Shown here: in pieces, positions 1 to 8,011 of the stretch
How positions within the stretch are numbered: the first letter of the stretch is position 1
How the letters are laid out: every line of letters begins with the position of its first letter
NCBI GenBank assembly: GCA_964494645.1
Contig: CAZBSH010000046.1
Location: forward strand, 1-17,649
From: Christensenella sp964494645
GTDB taxonomy: Bacteria > Bacillota > Clostridia > Christensenellales > Christensenellaceae
Direction: 5' to 3'
DNA: 17,649 bases
Position numbers and translations under genes: made by a program
The notes under the pieces: model-generated
Seen by the model: only the letters and a program-made list of their open reading frames with translations
The model's database searches: none
What the model was told of the DNA's origin: nothing

Positions 1-1160
1 AGCAACCTACGGAGCGCATCCTCTAACACGCTTTTGGGGCACGCAAGGTTTAAGCGTTCAAATCCCTCGCCTGCTTTGCCAAAAATATATCCCTCGTCAA
101 AAAACAGTTGCGCCTCCTGCGTCATAAGGCGTTCCAATTCCATGTGCGCGATATCATATTGCCGCAAATCGAGCCACTGCAAATAAGTACCTTCCAGCCG
201 TGTCGCTTTGACCATAGGAAGATTCTTTTGCAAAAATCCTTCGACCAACCGGCGGTTTTCGTCGATCACGCCAATCAGTTCATCAAGCCACGCCCCGCAT
301 TGGGTATACGCGATACGGCATGCTTCGTAACCAAGAGCGTTGAGCTCAAACATCCCCGCGGCGTGCTTTGCCTGTTCAAACCTTTCACGCATCTCTTTGT
401 TTTTGATGATAATATTGCTCGTTTGCAGTCCCGCCAGATTAAACGTCTTGCTCGGCGCTGTGCACACCACCGAAAAATCCGCAAATGAATCTTTCACCTG
501 CGAAAAAACAGTATGCCGGTATCCCGGCATGATCAGATCATGGTGAATTTCATCCGCGACAACGACCACGCCATATGCCTCGCACAACTCGCCGATCCGC
601 AACAATTCCTCTTTTTTCCACACCCGCCCGACAGGATTATGCGGACTGCACAGCAAAAGCATTTTATTACGCGGATCGCGAAGCTTCTCTTCCAAATCGT
701 CAAAATTGATTTCGTAACCACGATCCGTTTCGACAAGCGCATTTTCGCGCAATGTGCGCCCTGTGTGTTGCACAACAAGATAAAACGGATAATAAACCGG
801 CGTCATGATGATTACGCCGTCACCCGGCTGTGTGAATGCGTTGATTGCGATCCCTAAAGATGCGACCACGCCCGGCGCGGGCACGATCCACTCACGCTCT
901 GCCGTCCAGTCGTGACGCTTTTGCATCCAATGCCTGACCGCATCAAAATACGTATCTGCAGCCGCTGTATAACCAAGCGCCTCTTTTACGACATACTCCT
1001 GTAAACCGGTCACGATCTCCGGTGCCGTCACAAACTCCATATCTGCCACCGAAAGTGGAACGACACCCTTCTTTACATCCGGATTTTTCTTTTTCATTTC
1101 TTCCCATTTCACAGAATGTCCATTATCCCGCAAAACGCATGTTGTAAAATCGTAACGCAC
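1..1160 (-). CDS. MalY/PatB-family PLP-dependent C-S lyase (cystathionine beta-lyase-like aminotransferase), 3' end cut by window edge
   Basis: This is a fold-type I PLP enzyme of the MalY/PatB family, which cleaves C-S bonds of cystathionine or cysteine conjugates in sulfur amino acid metabolism. The reading frame gives 386 codons before the window edge, close to the usual ~390, so only a few residues are missing. Visible motifs are VPLSVADMEF near 35-43, SPHNPVGRVW at 172-181, ADEIHHDL at 202-209 (the cofactor-binding Asp) and APSKTFNLAGLQ with the Schiff-base lysine at about 238. The C-terminal segment RLNLACPKSVLEDALRRL is also family-like. The start is GTG at 1158-1160, giving MRYDFTT as in relatives, with AGGAG six bases upstream. 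It lies 19 bases after the hydrolase stop, so the two are probably cotranscribed. Substrate is inferred from family only. Confidence 0.9.
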   Translation of the reverse strand, partial: MRYDFTTCVLRDNGHSVKWEEMKKKNPDVKKGVVPLSVADMEFVTAPEIVTGLQEYVVKEALGYTAAADTYFDAVRHWMQKRHDWTAEREWIVPAPGVVASLGIAINAFTQPGDGVIIMTPVYYPFYLVVQHTGRTLRENALVETDRGYEINFDDLEEKLRDPRNKMLLLCSPHNPVGRVWKKEELLRIGELCEAYGVVVVADEIHHDLIMPGYRHTVFSQVKDSFADFSVVCTAPSKTFNLAGLQTSNIIIKNKEMRERFEQAKHAAGMFELNALGYEACRIAYTQCGAWLDELIGVIDENRRLVEGFLQKNLPMVKATRLEGTYLQWLDLRQYDIAHMELERLMTQEAQLFFDEGYIFGKAGEGFERLNLACPKSVLEDALRRL

Positions 1161-1179
1161 TAAAATCTCCTGCTCTTTT

Positions 1180-1905
1180 CTAAAAACCTTTTATCCATGC
1201 TATGATTGCATCCGCCGCCGCCTTTTGCTGATGCGCAGGGCTTATTGTTGCCTGTCCGTCACCGCTTTGATGTCCATAACTACCAAACCCCGAATGATTT
1301 CCTCCGTCGATCTCATAAAAAGCAACAGCCTGCGGAAAATTGGGCTGCGCCGCCGCGTATTTGTCCCGGTCAAGAACATTATCGTTTTGAGCCGTGATAC
1401 TGAGCGCTTGTTTACCGCTTGTGGAAAAGTCTGAATTGGGGTAGGACGCCAGAAACACCATCCCATCGACGCGATCATCTCCTTTTGCATACTCCGCCGC
1501 CATCACGCCGCCCAGAGAATGTCCGCCGACAACCCATTTTTTCATGTTAGGATAATTGTCGATCACACTGCTTGCGCCACCGATATTGAATACCGCGAGA
1601 TCAAACGGCATTTTAACGATCACACACAGCACACCCTGTTGTGCAAGATCACGGGCAAACATTGCGTAGGCATCCGCATCCACCTTGCCCCCCGGATAAA
1701 ATATAAATCCCTCCTGCGCTTGCGTATCCGGAGCAAAGGTGATCGTTTTCGCATCTTCTGTAACCGTAACGCCGTCGCCTGTCTGCATTGCTTGCTTCGC
1801 GTCGCCCGCCGCTGCATAGTTACCTGTACATAAATAAAGCAGCATTGCGACGATCATCGCCGCAACCACGATCAAAACGATAATTTTTACACGCTTTTTT
1901 TTCAT
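1180..1905 (-). CDS. Membrane-anchored alpha/beta hydrolase (Abhydrolase_5 type)
   Basis: The 241-residue product has a basic start and one hydrophobic segment at about 7-25, which suggests a signal anchor with the enzyme outside the membrane. The rest is an alpha/beta hydrolase: FYPGGKVD at about 69-76, the nucleophile elbow GGHSLGG with Ser130, a candidate acid in QNDN near 175, and GGNHSGFGSYG with His204 as catalytic base. This motif series matches a common family of small bacterial hydrolases with no assigned substrate. I chose ATG at 1905 because TGGAG lies about six bases upstream. The longer frame back to 1992 would run through the promoter candidate at 1963-1992. It precedes the MalY/PatB gene on the same strand. 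No substrate can be read from the sequence. Confidence 0.85.
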   Translation of the reverse strand: MKKKRVKIIVLIVVAAMIVAMLLYLCTGNYAAAGDAKQAMQTGDGVTVTEDAKTITFAPDTQAQEGFIFYPGGKVDADAYAMFARDLAQQGVLCVIVKMPFDLAVFNIGGASSVIDNYPNMKKWVVGGHSLGGVMAAEYAKGDDRVDGMVFLASYPNSDFSTSGKQALSITAQNDNVLDRDKYAAAQPNFPQAVAFYEIDGGNHSGFGSYGHQSGDGQATISPAHQQKAAADAIIAWIKGF

Positions 1906-1962
1906 ATTTTTCTCCATTGTCCCAGTATCCTTATTGTGATGCGGGACGATTGTTCTGTGATT

Positions 1963-1992
1963 ATTATAATACCATTTTTTGAAGCCTATCAA
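1963..1992 (-). promoter_or_regulatory. Promoter candidate for the hydrolase / C-S lyase pair
   Basis: On the minus strand TTGATA (1992-1987) and TATAAT (1968-1963) are separated by 18 bases. This predicts transcription starting near 1956 and a leader of about 50 bases before the ATG at 1905. It sits in the 177-base divergent gap shared with the antiporter gene. Apart from promoter-like AT-rich sequence I see nothing else in that gap. Confidence 0.65.
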
Positions 1993-2016
1993 ACGTTTTT
2001 CCAGAAAATGTATGTT

Positions 2017-2045
2017 TTAATGTGTGCTTGTTGTTATTATATATT
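2017..2045 (+). promoter_or_regulatory. Weak promoter candidate for the antiporter
   Basis: TTAATG (2017-2022) and TATATT (2040-2045) lie 17 bases apart. The -35 is a poor match, and the surrounding ATTATATATTATATA tract offers several alternative -10 hexamers. It lies in the divergent gap, 38 bases before the antiporter ATG. Confidence 0.3.
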
Positions 2046-2082
2046 ATATAGCAGATTATTTTTATTCAGAAAGGAGCCGCGT

Positions 2083-3498
2083 ATGGTTACATTGCTCATA
2101 TTTGCCGCCGTTGTGCTTCTTTTGTGTGTTTTTTCAAGCAAACTATTATACCGTTTCGGTATTCCTGCGTTGCTCATTTTCTTGGTGCTCGGCATGCTTT
2201 TCGGTTCGGACGGAATTGCCGGCATTCATTTTGACAACTATTCACTGGTAGAGACCATCAGTTCGTTTTGCCTGATCTTTATCATGTTTTACGGTGGGTT
2301 CGGCACCAATTGGAAAACTGCCAGACCCGTCATCGCGCCTTCCATCTGGCTTGCCACAGCGGGCGTTGTCATCACTGCCGCGCTCGTCGGATGGTTTAGC
2401 CGGATCGTACTCAATACCACTTTTTTGGAAGGAATGCTCATCGGCGCGGTCGTCGCTTCTACAGACGCAGCCTCTGTATTTTCTATCCTTCGTTCGCGCA
2501 AGCTGAACTTAAAGGGGGGGCTCGCTTCCATGCTTGAGGTGGAAAGCGGGTCGAACGATCCGATTGCATATATGCTCACGATTGCTGTGCTCACGATGAT
2601 GTCTGCGGGAGGGGGAGCATCGATCATTCCAATGGTCGTGATGCAGCTTGTCTTTGGTCTTGGCATTGGGTTTGCGCTTGCTTTTGTATCCACCGTGGTT
2701 CTCAAAAGGATCAACTTTGAGATTGAAGGACTGTACACGATCTATGTTGTTGCTGTCGTAATATTGGGATACGCGTTGTGTCAGCTTATCGGCGGCAACG
2801 GATATTTATGCGTCTATATCATGGGTATCGTCCTCGGTAATACCAAGCTAAAACACAAACGAACACTCGTACATTTTTTTGACGGTGTTTCGTGGATCAT
2901 GCAAATGGCTTTATTCTTCATGCTGGGGCTGCTTTCCTTTCCGTCGCAAATCCCCGCGATTCTCATCCCTGCGATTCTTATTTCCCTTTTCCTGATCTTT
3001 GTAGCGCGACCTGTCGCTGTGTTTGGCATATTGAGCTGGTTTAAATTCCCAACCAGAGAAAAGCTGTTTGTTTCATGGGTAGGGATGCGCGGCGCAGCTT
3101 CTATCGTGTTCGCCATTTTCGCGATCATGTTCGGCGTAGGCATCAATAACGATATTTTCCATATTGTCTTTTTCGTCGCGCTGTTCTCCGTCGCCCTGCA
3201 AGGAACGCTCACGCCTCTTCTCGCCAAAAAGCTCAGCCTAGTGGAAAAAGAAAGTTCCGTCTTTAAAACTTTCACAGATTATCAGGACGAAGCTGAAATG
3301 CACCTTATGGAAATCAAGATCGACGAACGGCATCCGTGGAACGGAAAAACACTTAATGCAGCAGATCTTCCCAAAGGCATCCTTGTGGTTATGATCAAGC
3401 GCAGGCGCAAAAACGTTATTCCTAATGGAGCAACGGTACTAAAAACAGACGATGTGCTTGTTTTGAGCGGCGAAAACTTCAACGAAATTCCCTTGTAG
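2083..3498 (+). CDS. CPA1-type cation/proton antiporter with C-terminal RCK_C domain (NhaP2/CvrA-like)
   Basis: This 471-residue integral membrane protein should exchange K+ or Na+ for protons and so act in pH and cation homeostasis. About twelve hydrophobic helices span residues 1-385. Family signatures are STDAASVF at 126-133, SGSNDPIAY at 155-163 with the Asn158-Asp159 ion-binding pair, and GMRGAASIVFAI from 334. Residues about 404-468 look like an RCK_C (TrkA_C) ligand-binding domain with LPKGILVVMIKR, IPNGATVLKTDDVLVLSG. The protein ends straight after RCK_C, so it lacks the extra C-terminal domain of the longer proteobacterial K+/H+ members. ATG at 2083 is preceded by AAAGGAG at six bases; upstream in-frame ATGs lack such a site. 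The RCK_C domain suggests nucleotide control, but ligand and ion preference are inference. Confidence 0.9.
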   Translation: MVTLLIFAAVVLLLCVFSSKLLYRFGIPALLIFLVLGMLFGSDGIAGIHFDNYSLVETISSFCLIFIMFYGGFGTNWKTARPVIAPSIWLATAGVVITAALVGWFSRIVLNTTFLEGMLIGAVVASTDAASVFSILRSRKLNLKGGLASMLEVESGSNDPIAYMLTIAVLTMMSAGGGASIIPMVVMQLVFGLGIGFALAFVSTVVLKRINFEIEGLYTIYVVAVVILGYALCQLIGGNGYLCVYIMGIVLGNTKLKHKRTLVHFFDGVSWIMQMALFFMLGLLSFPSQIPAILIPAILISLFLIFVARPVAVFGILSWFKFPTREKLFVSWVGMRGAASIVFAIFAIMFGVGINNDIFHIVFFVALFSVALQGTLTPLLAKKLSLVEKESSVFKTFTDYQDEAEMHLMEIKIDERHPWNGKTLNAADLPKGILVVMIKRRRKNVIPNGATVLKTDDVLVLSGENFNEIPL

Positions 3499-3525
3499 AT
3501 AAATGCGCCTGCGCACAAATAAAGG

Positions 3526-3554
3526 TTGAGTTTTGCGCTTTTTATCGTTATTAT
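3526..3554 (+). promoter_or_regulatory. Promoter candidate for the dapL-glycosyltransferase-ligase-ACP operon
   Basis: TTGAGT (3526-3531) and TATTAT (3549-3554) are 17 bases apart and lie 38 bases before the dapL ATG. I see no clear Rho-independent terminator between the antiporter stop at 3498 and this site, so some read-through from the antiporter is possible. Confidence 0.5.
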
Positions 3555-3591
3555 TAAAGATATATAGAAATTTATTTTTAGGAGATATCAT

Positions 3592-4824
3592 ATGTTTAAA
3601 GTGAATCAAAATTTTGCACGGTTGCAAGGCAGTTACCTGTTTTCAGAAATTGCGCACCGTGTAGCAGAATATACCAAAGAAAATCCCGATCGCGAGCTGA
3701 TTCGCCTCGGCATCGGAGATGTGACCCGCCCTCTGTCGCCCGCTGTTTTGCAGGCGATTGATGCCGCGACCCGCGAAATGGCTGACGCCGGAACATTTAT
3801 GGGATATGGACCCGAACAGGGCTATGAATTTTTGCGTGCGGCGATCCGTCAAGGCGATTATTTGGATCGCGGTGTGGACATTGGACTTGACGAAATCTTT
3901 GTTTCGGACGGCAGCAAGTGCGACACAGGCAACTTTCAGGAGTTGCTGTCCCCTGATGTACGTGTGGGCGTGACCGATCCGGTCTACCCTGTTTACGTGG
4001 ATACCAACGTAATGGCAGGGCGTTCGGGTGAATTCGACACTTCTGCGTCTAAGTTCAGTAACATCACATATATTCCTACTACGGCGCAAAACAATTTTGT
4101 ACCCGCGTTGCCGCAAGGCAGAGTCGATGTGATGTATCTTTGTTCCCCCAATAACCCAACGGGCACAGCGCTCACAAAGCAGCAGCTTAAGGTGTGGGTC
4201 GACTGGGCAAACGAAACGGGCGCGCTCATTTTATTTGACGGCGCATATGAGCGGTTTATCACCGATCCGGACGTGCCGCACAGCATTTACGAGATCGAGG
4301 GCGCAAAAACGTGCGCGGTCGAATTCCGCAGCTTCTCCAAGACAGCGGGCTTTACCGGTACGCGCTGCGCTTACACTGTTGTTCCAAAGGAGCTTTTTGG
4401 AGAAAACGAAACCGGCGATCAGGTGAATTTGAACGCAATGTGGCTGCGCAGGCACACGACAAAATTCAACGGCGTTTCCTACATCGTGCAGCGCGGCGCA
4501 GCAGCGATCTATACGGCGGACGGCAAAAAGCAGGTGGAGGATACCATCAACGGGTATCTTGCAAACGCGGCGATCATCAAAAGCGGGCTGGCTGAGATCG
4601 GCATTACATCCTACGGCGGCGTAAATTCGCCGTATGTATGGCTCAAAACACCCGATCATCTGACAAGCTGGGAGTTTTTTGATAAGCTTCTTAAGGAAGC
4701 AAACGTCGTCGGCACACCGGGCAGCGGTTTTGGCAGCGCAGGCGAAGGTTATTTCCGCCTGACCGCTTTTAATACAAAGGAAAACACGGAAAAAGCCATT
4801 GAACGGCTTGCGAACTTAAAATAA
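3592..4824 (+). CDS. dapL: LL-diaminopimelate aminotransferase
   Basis: DapL converts tetrahydrodipicolinate plus glutamate directly to LL-2,6-diaminopimelate, bypassing the acylated intermediates of the Dap pathway. The product feeds lysine and peptidoglycan synthesis in the cytoplasm. The 410-residue length is normal. The N-terminus VNQNFARLQGSYLFSEIAHRV and RLGIGDVTRPLSPAVLQAI are characteristic of DapL rather than of general aspartate aminotransferases. SPNNPTG (185-191), FDGAYE (215-220, cofactor Asp216) and SFSKTAGFTGTRC with PLP lysine 250 are intact. TAGGAG precedes the ATG at six to seven bases. It is first in a tight run with a glycosyltransferase, an acyl ligase and an acyl carrier protein, which is unusual company. 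lysC, the first step of the same pathway, lies elsewhere in the window. Confidence 0.96.
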   Translation: MFKVNQNFARLQGSYLFSEIAHRVAEYTKENPDRELIRLGIGDVTRPLSPAVLQAIDAATREMADAGTFMGYGPEQGYEFLRAAIRQGDYLDRGVDIGLDEIFVSDGSKCDTGNFQELLSPDVRVGVTDPVYPVYVDTNVMAGRSGEFDTSASKFSNITYIPTTAQNNFVPALPQGRVDVMYLCSPNNPTGTALTKQQLKVWVDWANETGALILFDGAYERFITDPDVPHSIYEIEGAKTCAVEFRSFSKTAGFTGTRCAYTVVPKELFGENETGDQVNLNAMWLRRHTTKFNGVSYIVQRGAAAIYTADGKKQVEDTINGYLANAAIIKSGLAEIGITSYGGVNSPYVWLKTPDHLTSWEFFDKLLKEANVVGTPGSGFGSAGEGYFRLTAFNTKENTEKAIERLANLK

Positions 4825-4845
4825 TTTTTTAGATGAGGTAAAATC

Positions 4846-5916
4846 ATGAAAATTGCATTTTTAGCGGCGGCGAATTCGCCGCATACGATCAAGTGGGCCA
4901 ACGTCCTTTCGCAAAACAATGAGGTGAGCGTTCTTTCGCTTCCTGAGGACAAGGACAGCTTTGGTGAGCTGCACGAAAAGGTCACTGTGACCTATCTTAA
5001 TACCCCTGCCTCGCAGGGCGGTCTTAAGAAAAATGCCGGACAAGTGAAATCCCTTGTCACTTCGGGCGGTTTTGGTGTTGTAAACGCCATTGGCGCTACG
5101 ACATATGGCGTTTTGGCATCCAAGGCAAAACTACCGCATACGATCCTTACCGTTTTAGGACCGGATATTTACGCGAGCGTAGATCTTGGGAAAAAAGGTC
5201 TTGTCGCGAAAAGCTTCAAGCATGCAGAGGCTGTCATTGCCGCTGCGCCCAATATGGTTACAAGGTTGAAACAATTGTTTAAGAAGGAAAAAAATTATTT
5301 TGTTGTTCCGTTCGGGGTAGACCTCGGCGCATTCCAGAAAAAAGCTGTGGATAAAAAGGAAGAGGCAATTTGCTTTGGTTCCCTAAAGGCACTCGAGTAT
5401 GGAAATGGCGTTGACATGGTTATTGAAGCGTTTGCCAAGTTCCTGCAAAACGCCGCGGGGGAAGCGACCCTGAAAATCGTAGGGACAGGTACGATGGAGA
5501 GCAGCTTGAAGCAGCAGGCGCAAAGCGCGGGAATCGCTGATAAAATTGAGTTTGTGGGCTATGTGCCCAACGCGCAGATGCCTGACATGATAAACAGTAT
5601 GGACGCGACCATTCAAATGAGCGCAGCGGAGGCGTTTGGCGTGACGGGGATTGAATCCATGGCATGCTGCGTTCCCGTTATAGCCTCTGACACAGTAGGC
5701 GCGAGCGAATATATCTTGAATGGTGTGACGGGTTATCTTGTTAAGGTAAACAACACCGATCGCTGCTGCGAATGTATGCTCGAGTTGCGCAACAAGGAGG
5801 CGCGTGAGCATATGGGGCAACTCGCGCGTAATGATATGGAAGAATCCTTTGATCTTTTAAAGGGCAAAGACGCATATGAAAAAGCGCTGCGCAGTGTTGC
5901 TGCGCGCGTGCAATAA
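4846..5916 (+). CDS. GT4-family (group 1) glycosyltransferase
   Basis: This 356-residue cytoplasmic or membrane-associated transferase has the GT-B fold of CAZy family GT4, which retains anomeric configuration and uses an activated sugar donor. The N-terminal acceptor domain starts MKIAFLAAANSPHTIKWANVL, typical of sugar transferases for surface glycans. The linker carries VPFGVDLGAF at about 154-163. The donor domain shows ICFGSLKALEYGNGVD (175-190), FVGYVPNAQMPDMI (236-249) and the EX7E pair Glu262/Glu270 in AEAFGVTGIE. The next segment reads MACCVPVIASD, where many relatives have Gly at the second Cys. ATG at 4846 has GAGG upstream. It starts 21 bases after dapL and ends 20 bases before the ligase, so one operon is likely. 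Donor and acceptor are unknown; a glycolipid or cell-wall polymer is only an inference. Confidence 0.9.
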   Translation: MKIAFLAAANSPHTIKWANVLSQNNEVSVLSLPEDKDSFGELHEKVTVTYLNTPASQGGLKKNAGQVKSLVTSGGFGVVNAIGATTYGVLASKAKLPHTILTVLGPDIYASVDLGKKGLVAKSFKHAEAVIAAAPNMVTRLKQLFKKEKNYFVVPFGVDLGAFQKKAVDKKEEAICFGSLKALEYGNGVDMVIEAFAKFLQNAAGEATLKIVGTGTMESSLKQQAQSAGIADKIEFVGYVPNAQMPDMINSMDATIQMSAAEAFGVTGIESMACCVPVIASDTVGASEYILNGVTGYLVKVNNTDRCCECMLELRNKEAREHMGQLARNDMEESFDLLKGKDAYEKALRSVAARVQ

Positions 5917-5936
5917 AAACAAACAGGAGCGGTTGT

Positions 5937-7592
5937 ATGGAAAATTATCCTCTGAACCAAATCAAGCATCAACGTGATTTTCGAGAATTGTTGTGCAACG
6001 CGAAGGACGCTTACGGCGACCGGGATATTTTCCGCCTCCGCACACCGGACGGCGGCATCGTCGGGATCGGTCATGACCGATTGATGCACGACTTAAACGC
6101 ACTTGGCAACGCACTTGTCGGTCTTGGTCTTACAGGAAAACATATCGCTGTAATCGGACCGACGAGCTATGAATGGTTGCTTTCCTATTATACCGTTTTA
6201 TGCGGACTTGGGGTGGTCGTTCCCATTGACAAAGAACTGCCCGACGATGAAATCGCAAATATTCTTTCGGACAGTGGCGCCGCATGTTTGATTTATGCAC
6301 ATGAATACGCGGATATCGTGCAAAATATACGCGGCGGATTGAATGATGTTGCGTATTATGTCGACATGAACGGCACAACGGGAACGCATGATTTGCAAGA
6401 ATTGCTCAAGAATGCGCAAGACAATGGATATTGTTCGCTGCCCATCGATCCGCACGCGATGTCCGCGCTGTTATACACCTCCGGTACAACAGGGAAAAGC
6501 AAGGGCGTCATGCTTACGCAAAGCAACATTCTGCGCGCCTCCGAAGGCGGTCTCAGCTTGCTTGATATCGGCTCGATTTGTATGTCCGTATTGCCCGTGC
6601 ACCATTCCTTTGAGAGCACGCACGGCATTACAATGATGATAGAAAACGGTACGACGATCTGCATCAACGACAGCTTGCGGCATTTCCTTGAAAACCTGCA
6701 GCTTTTTAAGCCTGACACAATTTTTCTCGTGCCCCTGTTCGTGGAAATGATGTATCGTAAAATTTGGGCAAACGCCCATGCGCAAAAACAGGAAGACGCA
6801 CTGCGCGCTTTGATCGAAAAGAGCAATGCCGAGCTTGCGCAGGGTATTGATAACCGTGACGTGTATTTCAAAAACATCCACGACGCATTCGGCGGAAATT
6901 TAAAAGTTATGCTTTGCGGTGGCGCGCCCTTGCCAAAACATCTTGCGCGCGCGTTCCGCGAACTGGGTATTTTGCTTTTGCAAGGCTATGGCATCACAGA
7001 ATGCTCCCCCCTTGTTTCCGTCAATCGCAATCGGTATTACGAGGATGGTTCTGTCGGTCTCCCGATCGCCTGCTGCGAAGTTGACGTACGCGATATGGAT
7101 GAGGACGGTGACGGCGAGATTTGGGTCAAAGGCGAAAATGTGATGCTCGGATACTATAAAAACGAGGCGGGAACGCGCGAAGTCATGCGGGATGGCTGGT
7201 TTAACACCGGTGATATCGGACACATCGACGAACGCGGTTTCTTGTTCATTACCGGGCGCAAGAAAAACCTGATCGTTCTTTCCAACGGTAAAAATATTTA
7301 TCCGGAAGAAATCGAAGGATATTTGATGCGCATCCCTTACATCAAAGAGGTTGTTGTATTCGCTCCTCTTGTGGACGGGCAAAGCGAAATGGCGCTGTAC
7401 GCTGAAATTTTTGTCAACGAAGAGTATACGGCAGAACACACGCCGCAAGAAATCTTGCACACTCTGGAAAAGGATATTGTCGAGGTCAATAAAACATTGC
7501 CGACTTATAAACACATAAAGGATTTTCACGTGCGGGATAAAGAATTCGAAAAAACGACAAAAAAATCGATCAAACGGTTTATGGTACAGTAA
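5937..7592 (+). CDS. AMP-forming acyl ligase (long-chain acyl-CoA/ACP synthetase type, ANL superfamily)
   Basis: The 551-residue product adenylates a carboxylic acid and should pass the acyl group to a thiol, either CoA or the carrier protein encoded immediately downstream. Motifs in order are the phosphate loop YTSGTTGKSKG (180-190), VHHSFESTHG (221-230), CGGAPLP (327-333), QGYGITECSP (349-358), NTGD (423-426, ribose-binding Asp), GRKKNLIVLSNGKNIYPEE (440-458) and a lysine-rich C-terminus KTTKKSIKRF (539-548) that holds the catalytic lysine of the swivelling small domain. No membrane segment stands out. ATG at 5937 has CAGGAG eight bases upstream. The 37-base gap to the carrier protein gene and its strong site argue for a ligase-carrier pair. 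The fatty-acid-like motifs suggest an acyl chain, but an amino or aryl acid is not excluded. Confidence 0.9.
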   Translation: MENYPLNQIKHQRDFRELLCNAKDAYGDRDIFRLRTPDGGIVGIGHDRLMHDLNALGNALVGLGLTGKHIAVIGPTSYEWLLSYYTVLCGLGVVVPIDKELPDDEIANILSDSGAACLIYAHEYADIVQNIRGGLNDVAYYVDMNGTTGTHDLQELLKNAQDNGYCSLPIDPHAMSALLYTSGTTGKSKGVMLTQSNILRASEGGLSLLDIGSICMSVLPVHHSFESTHGITMMIENGTTICINDSLRHFLENLQLFKPDTIFLVPLFVEMMYRKIWANAHAQKQEDALRALIEKSNAELAQGIDNRDVYFKNIHDAFGGNLKVMLCGGAPLPKHLARAFRELGILLLQGYGITECSPLVSVNRNRYYEDGSVGLPIACCEVDVRDMDEDGDGEIWVKGENVMLGYYKNEAGTREVMRDGWFNTGDIGHIDERGFLFITGRKKNLIVLSNGKNIYPEEIEGYLMRIPYIKEVVVFAPLVDGQSEMALYAEIFVNEEYTAEHTPQEILHTLEKDIVEVNKTLPTYKHIKDFHVRDKEFEKTTKKSIKRFMVQ

Positions 7593-7629
7593 CCGATCGT
7601 CTTGTCGCAACACGAAAGGAGGTAATATC

Positions 7630-7896
7630 ATGTCTACGGTAAGTCTGGCTTCTGTACAGCAGCTTTTGGCAATGGCATCGCCTATGGATCCGGAAGAAAT
7701 CACGCCTGAAAAACATCTGGTAAGGGATTTGGATATCGACTCTTTTGCGATGATGGACGCTGTCCTGTCTTTTGAAAGGGAATTTGGGATTGAGATCCCC
7801 GACAGGGATCTTCGCCTGTTTGACACGGTACAGGATGTGCTTGTCTACCTCGCGGAACGAACAGGTTCTGTGGTCGCGCATGCAAGTACAATTTAG
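7630..7896 (+). CDS. Acyl carrier protein (phosphopantetheine-binding)
   Basis: This 88-residue acidic protein has the four-helix carrier-protein pattern. The phosphopantetheine attachment site is Ser38 in RDLDIDSFAMMD, followed by FEREFGIEIPDRDLRLFDTVQDVLVYL, which is typical helix II-III sequence. DSF rather than DSL follows the usual pattern of specialised carriers and of some D-alanyl carriers, so it is probably not the housekeeping AcpP. A near-perfect AAAGGAGG sits seven bases before the ATG, implying high expression. It is the last gene before a strong terminator and directly follows the acyl ligase, which probably loads it. No acyltransferase to receive the cargo is encoded in the operon. 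Confidence 0.9.
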   Translation: MSTVSLASVQQLLAMASPMDPEEITPEKHLVRDLDIDSFAMMDAVLSFEREFGIEIPDRDLRLFDTVQDVLVYLAERTGSVVAHASTI

Positions 7897-7917
7897 CAAT
7901 TATTTTTTTATATCCAC

Positions 7918-7945
7918 AAAAAGCAGGGGGTTTCCCTGCTTTTTT
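7918..7945 (+). terminator. Rho-independent terminator of the dapL-ACP operon
   Basis: A stem of AAAAGCAGGG (7919-7928) and CCCTGCTTTT (7934-7943) with the loop GGTTT is followed by a T run to 7945. It lies 22 bases after the ACP stop and closes the four-gene unit. Confidence 0.9.
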
Positions 7946-7946
7946 A

Positions 7947-7975
7947 TTGCGGCATGGTTGCGGCTGGTGTATGAT
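7947..7975 (+). promoter_or_regulatory. Promoter candidate for the MFS transporter
   Basis: TTGCGG (7947-7952) and TATGAT (7970-7975) are exactly 17 bases apart, placing a start near 7982 and a leader of about 30 bases. The -35 begins immediately after the terminator's T run, so the two elements are packed end to end. Confidence 0.5.
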
Positions 7976-8011
7976 AAATAATATTGGTATCATGATTTTA
8001 GGGAGTTTGAG

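Noticed and set aside
1906..1992. Longer N-terminus for the alpha/beta hydrolase
   Set aside because: It would be translated through the TTGATA-18-TATAAT promoter. It also adds a non-family sequence, and the ATG at 1905 has a good ribosome binding site.
6900..7826. 308-codon open frame on the minus strand
   Set aside because: It lies wholly opposite the acyl ligase and ACP genes, whose motifs are intact. Its translation shows no recognisable domain and no ribosome binding site at its start.
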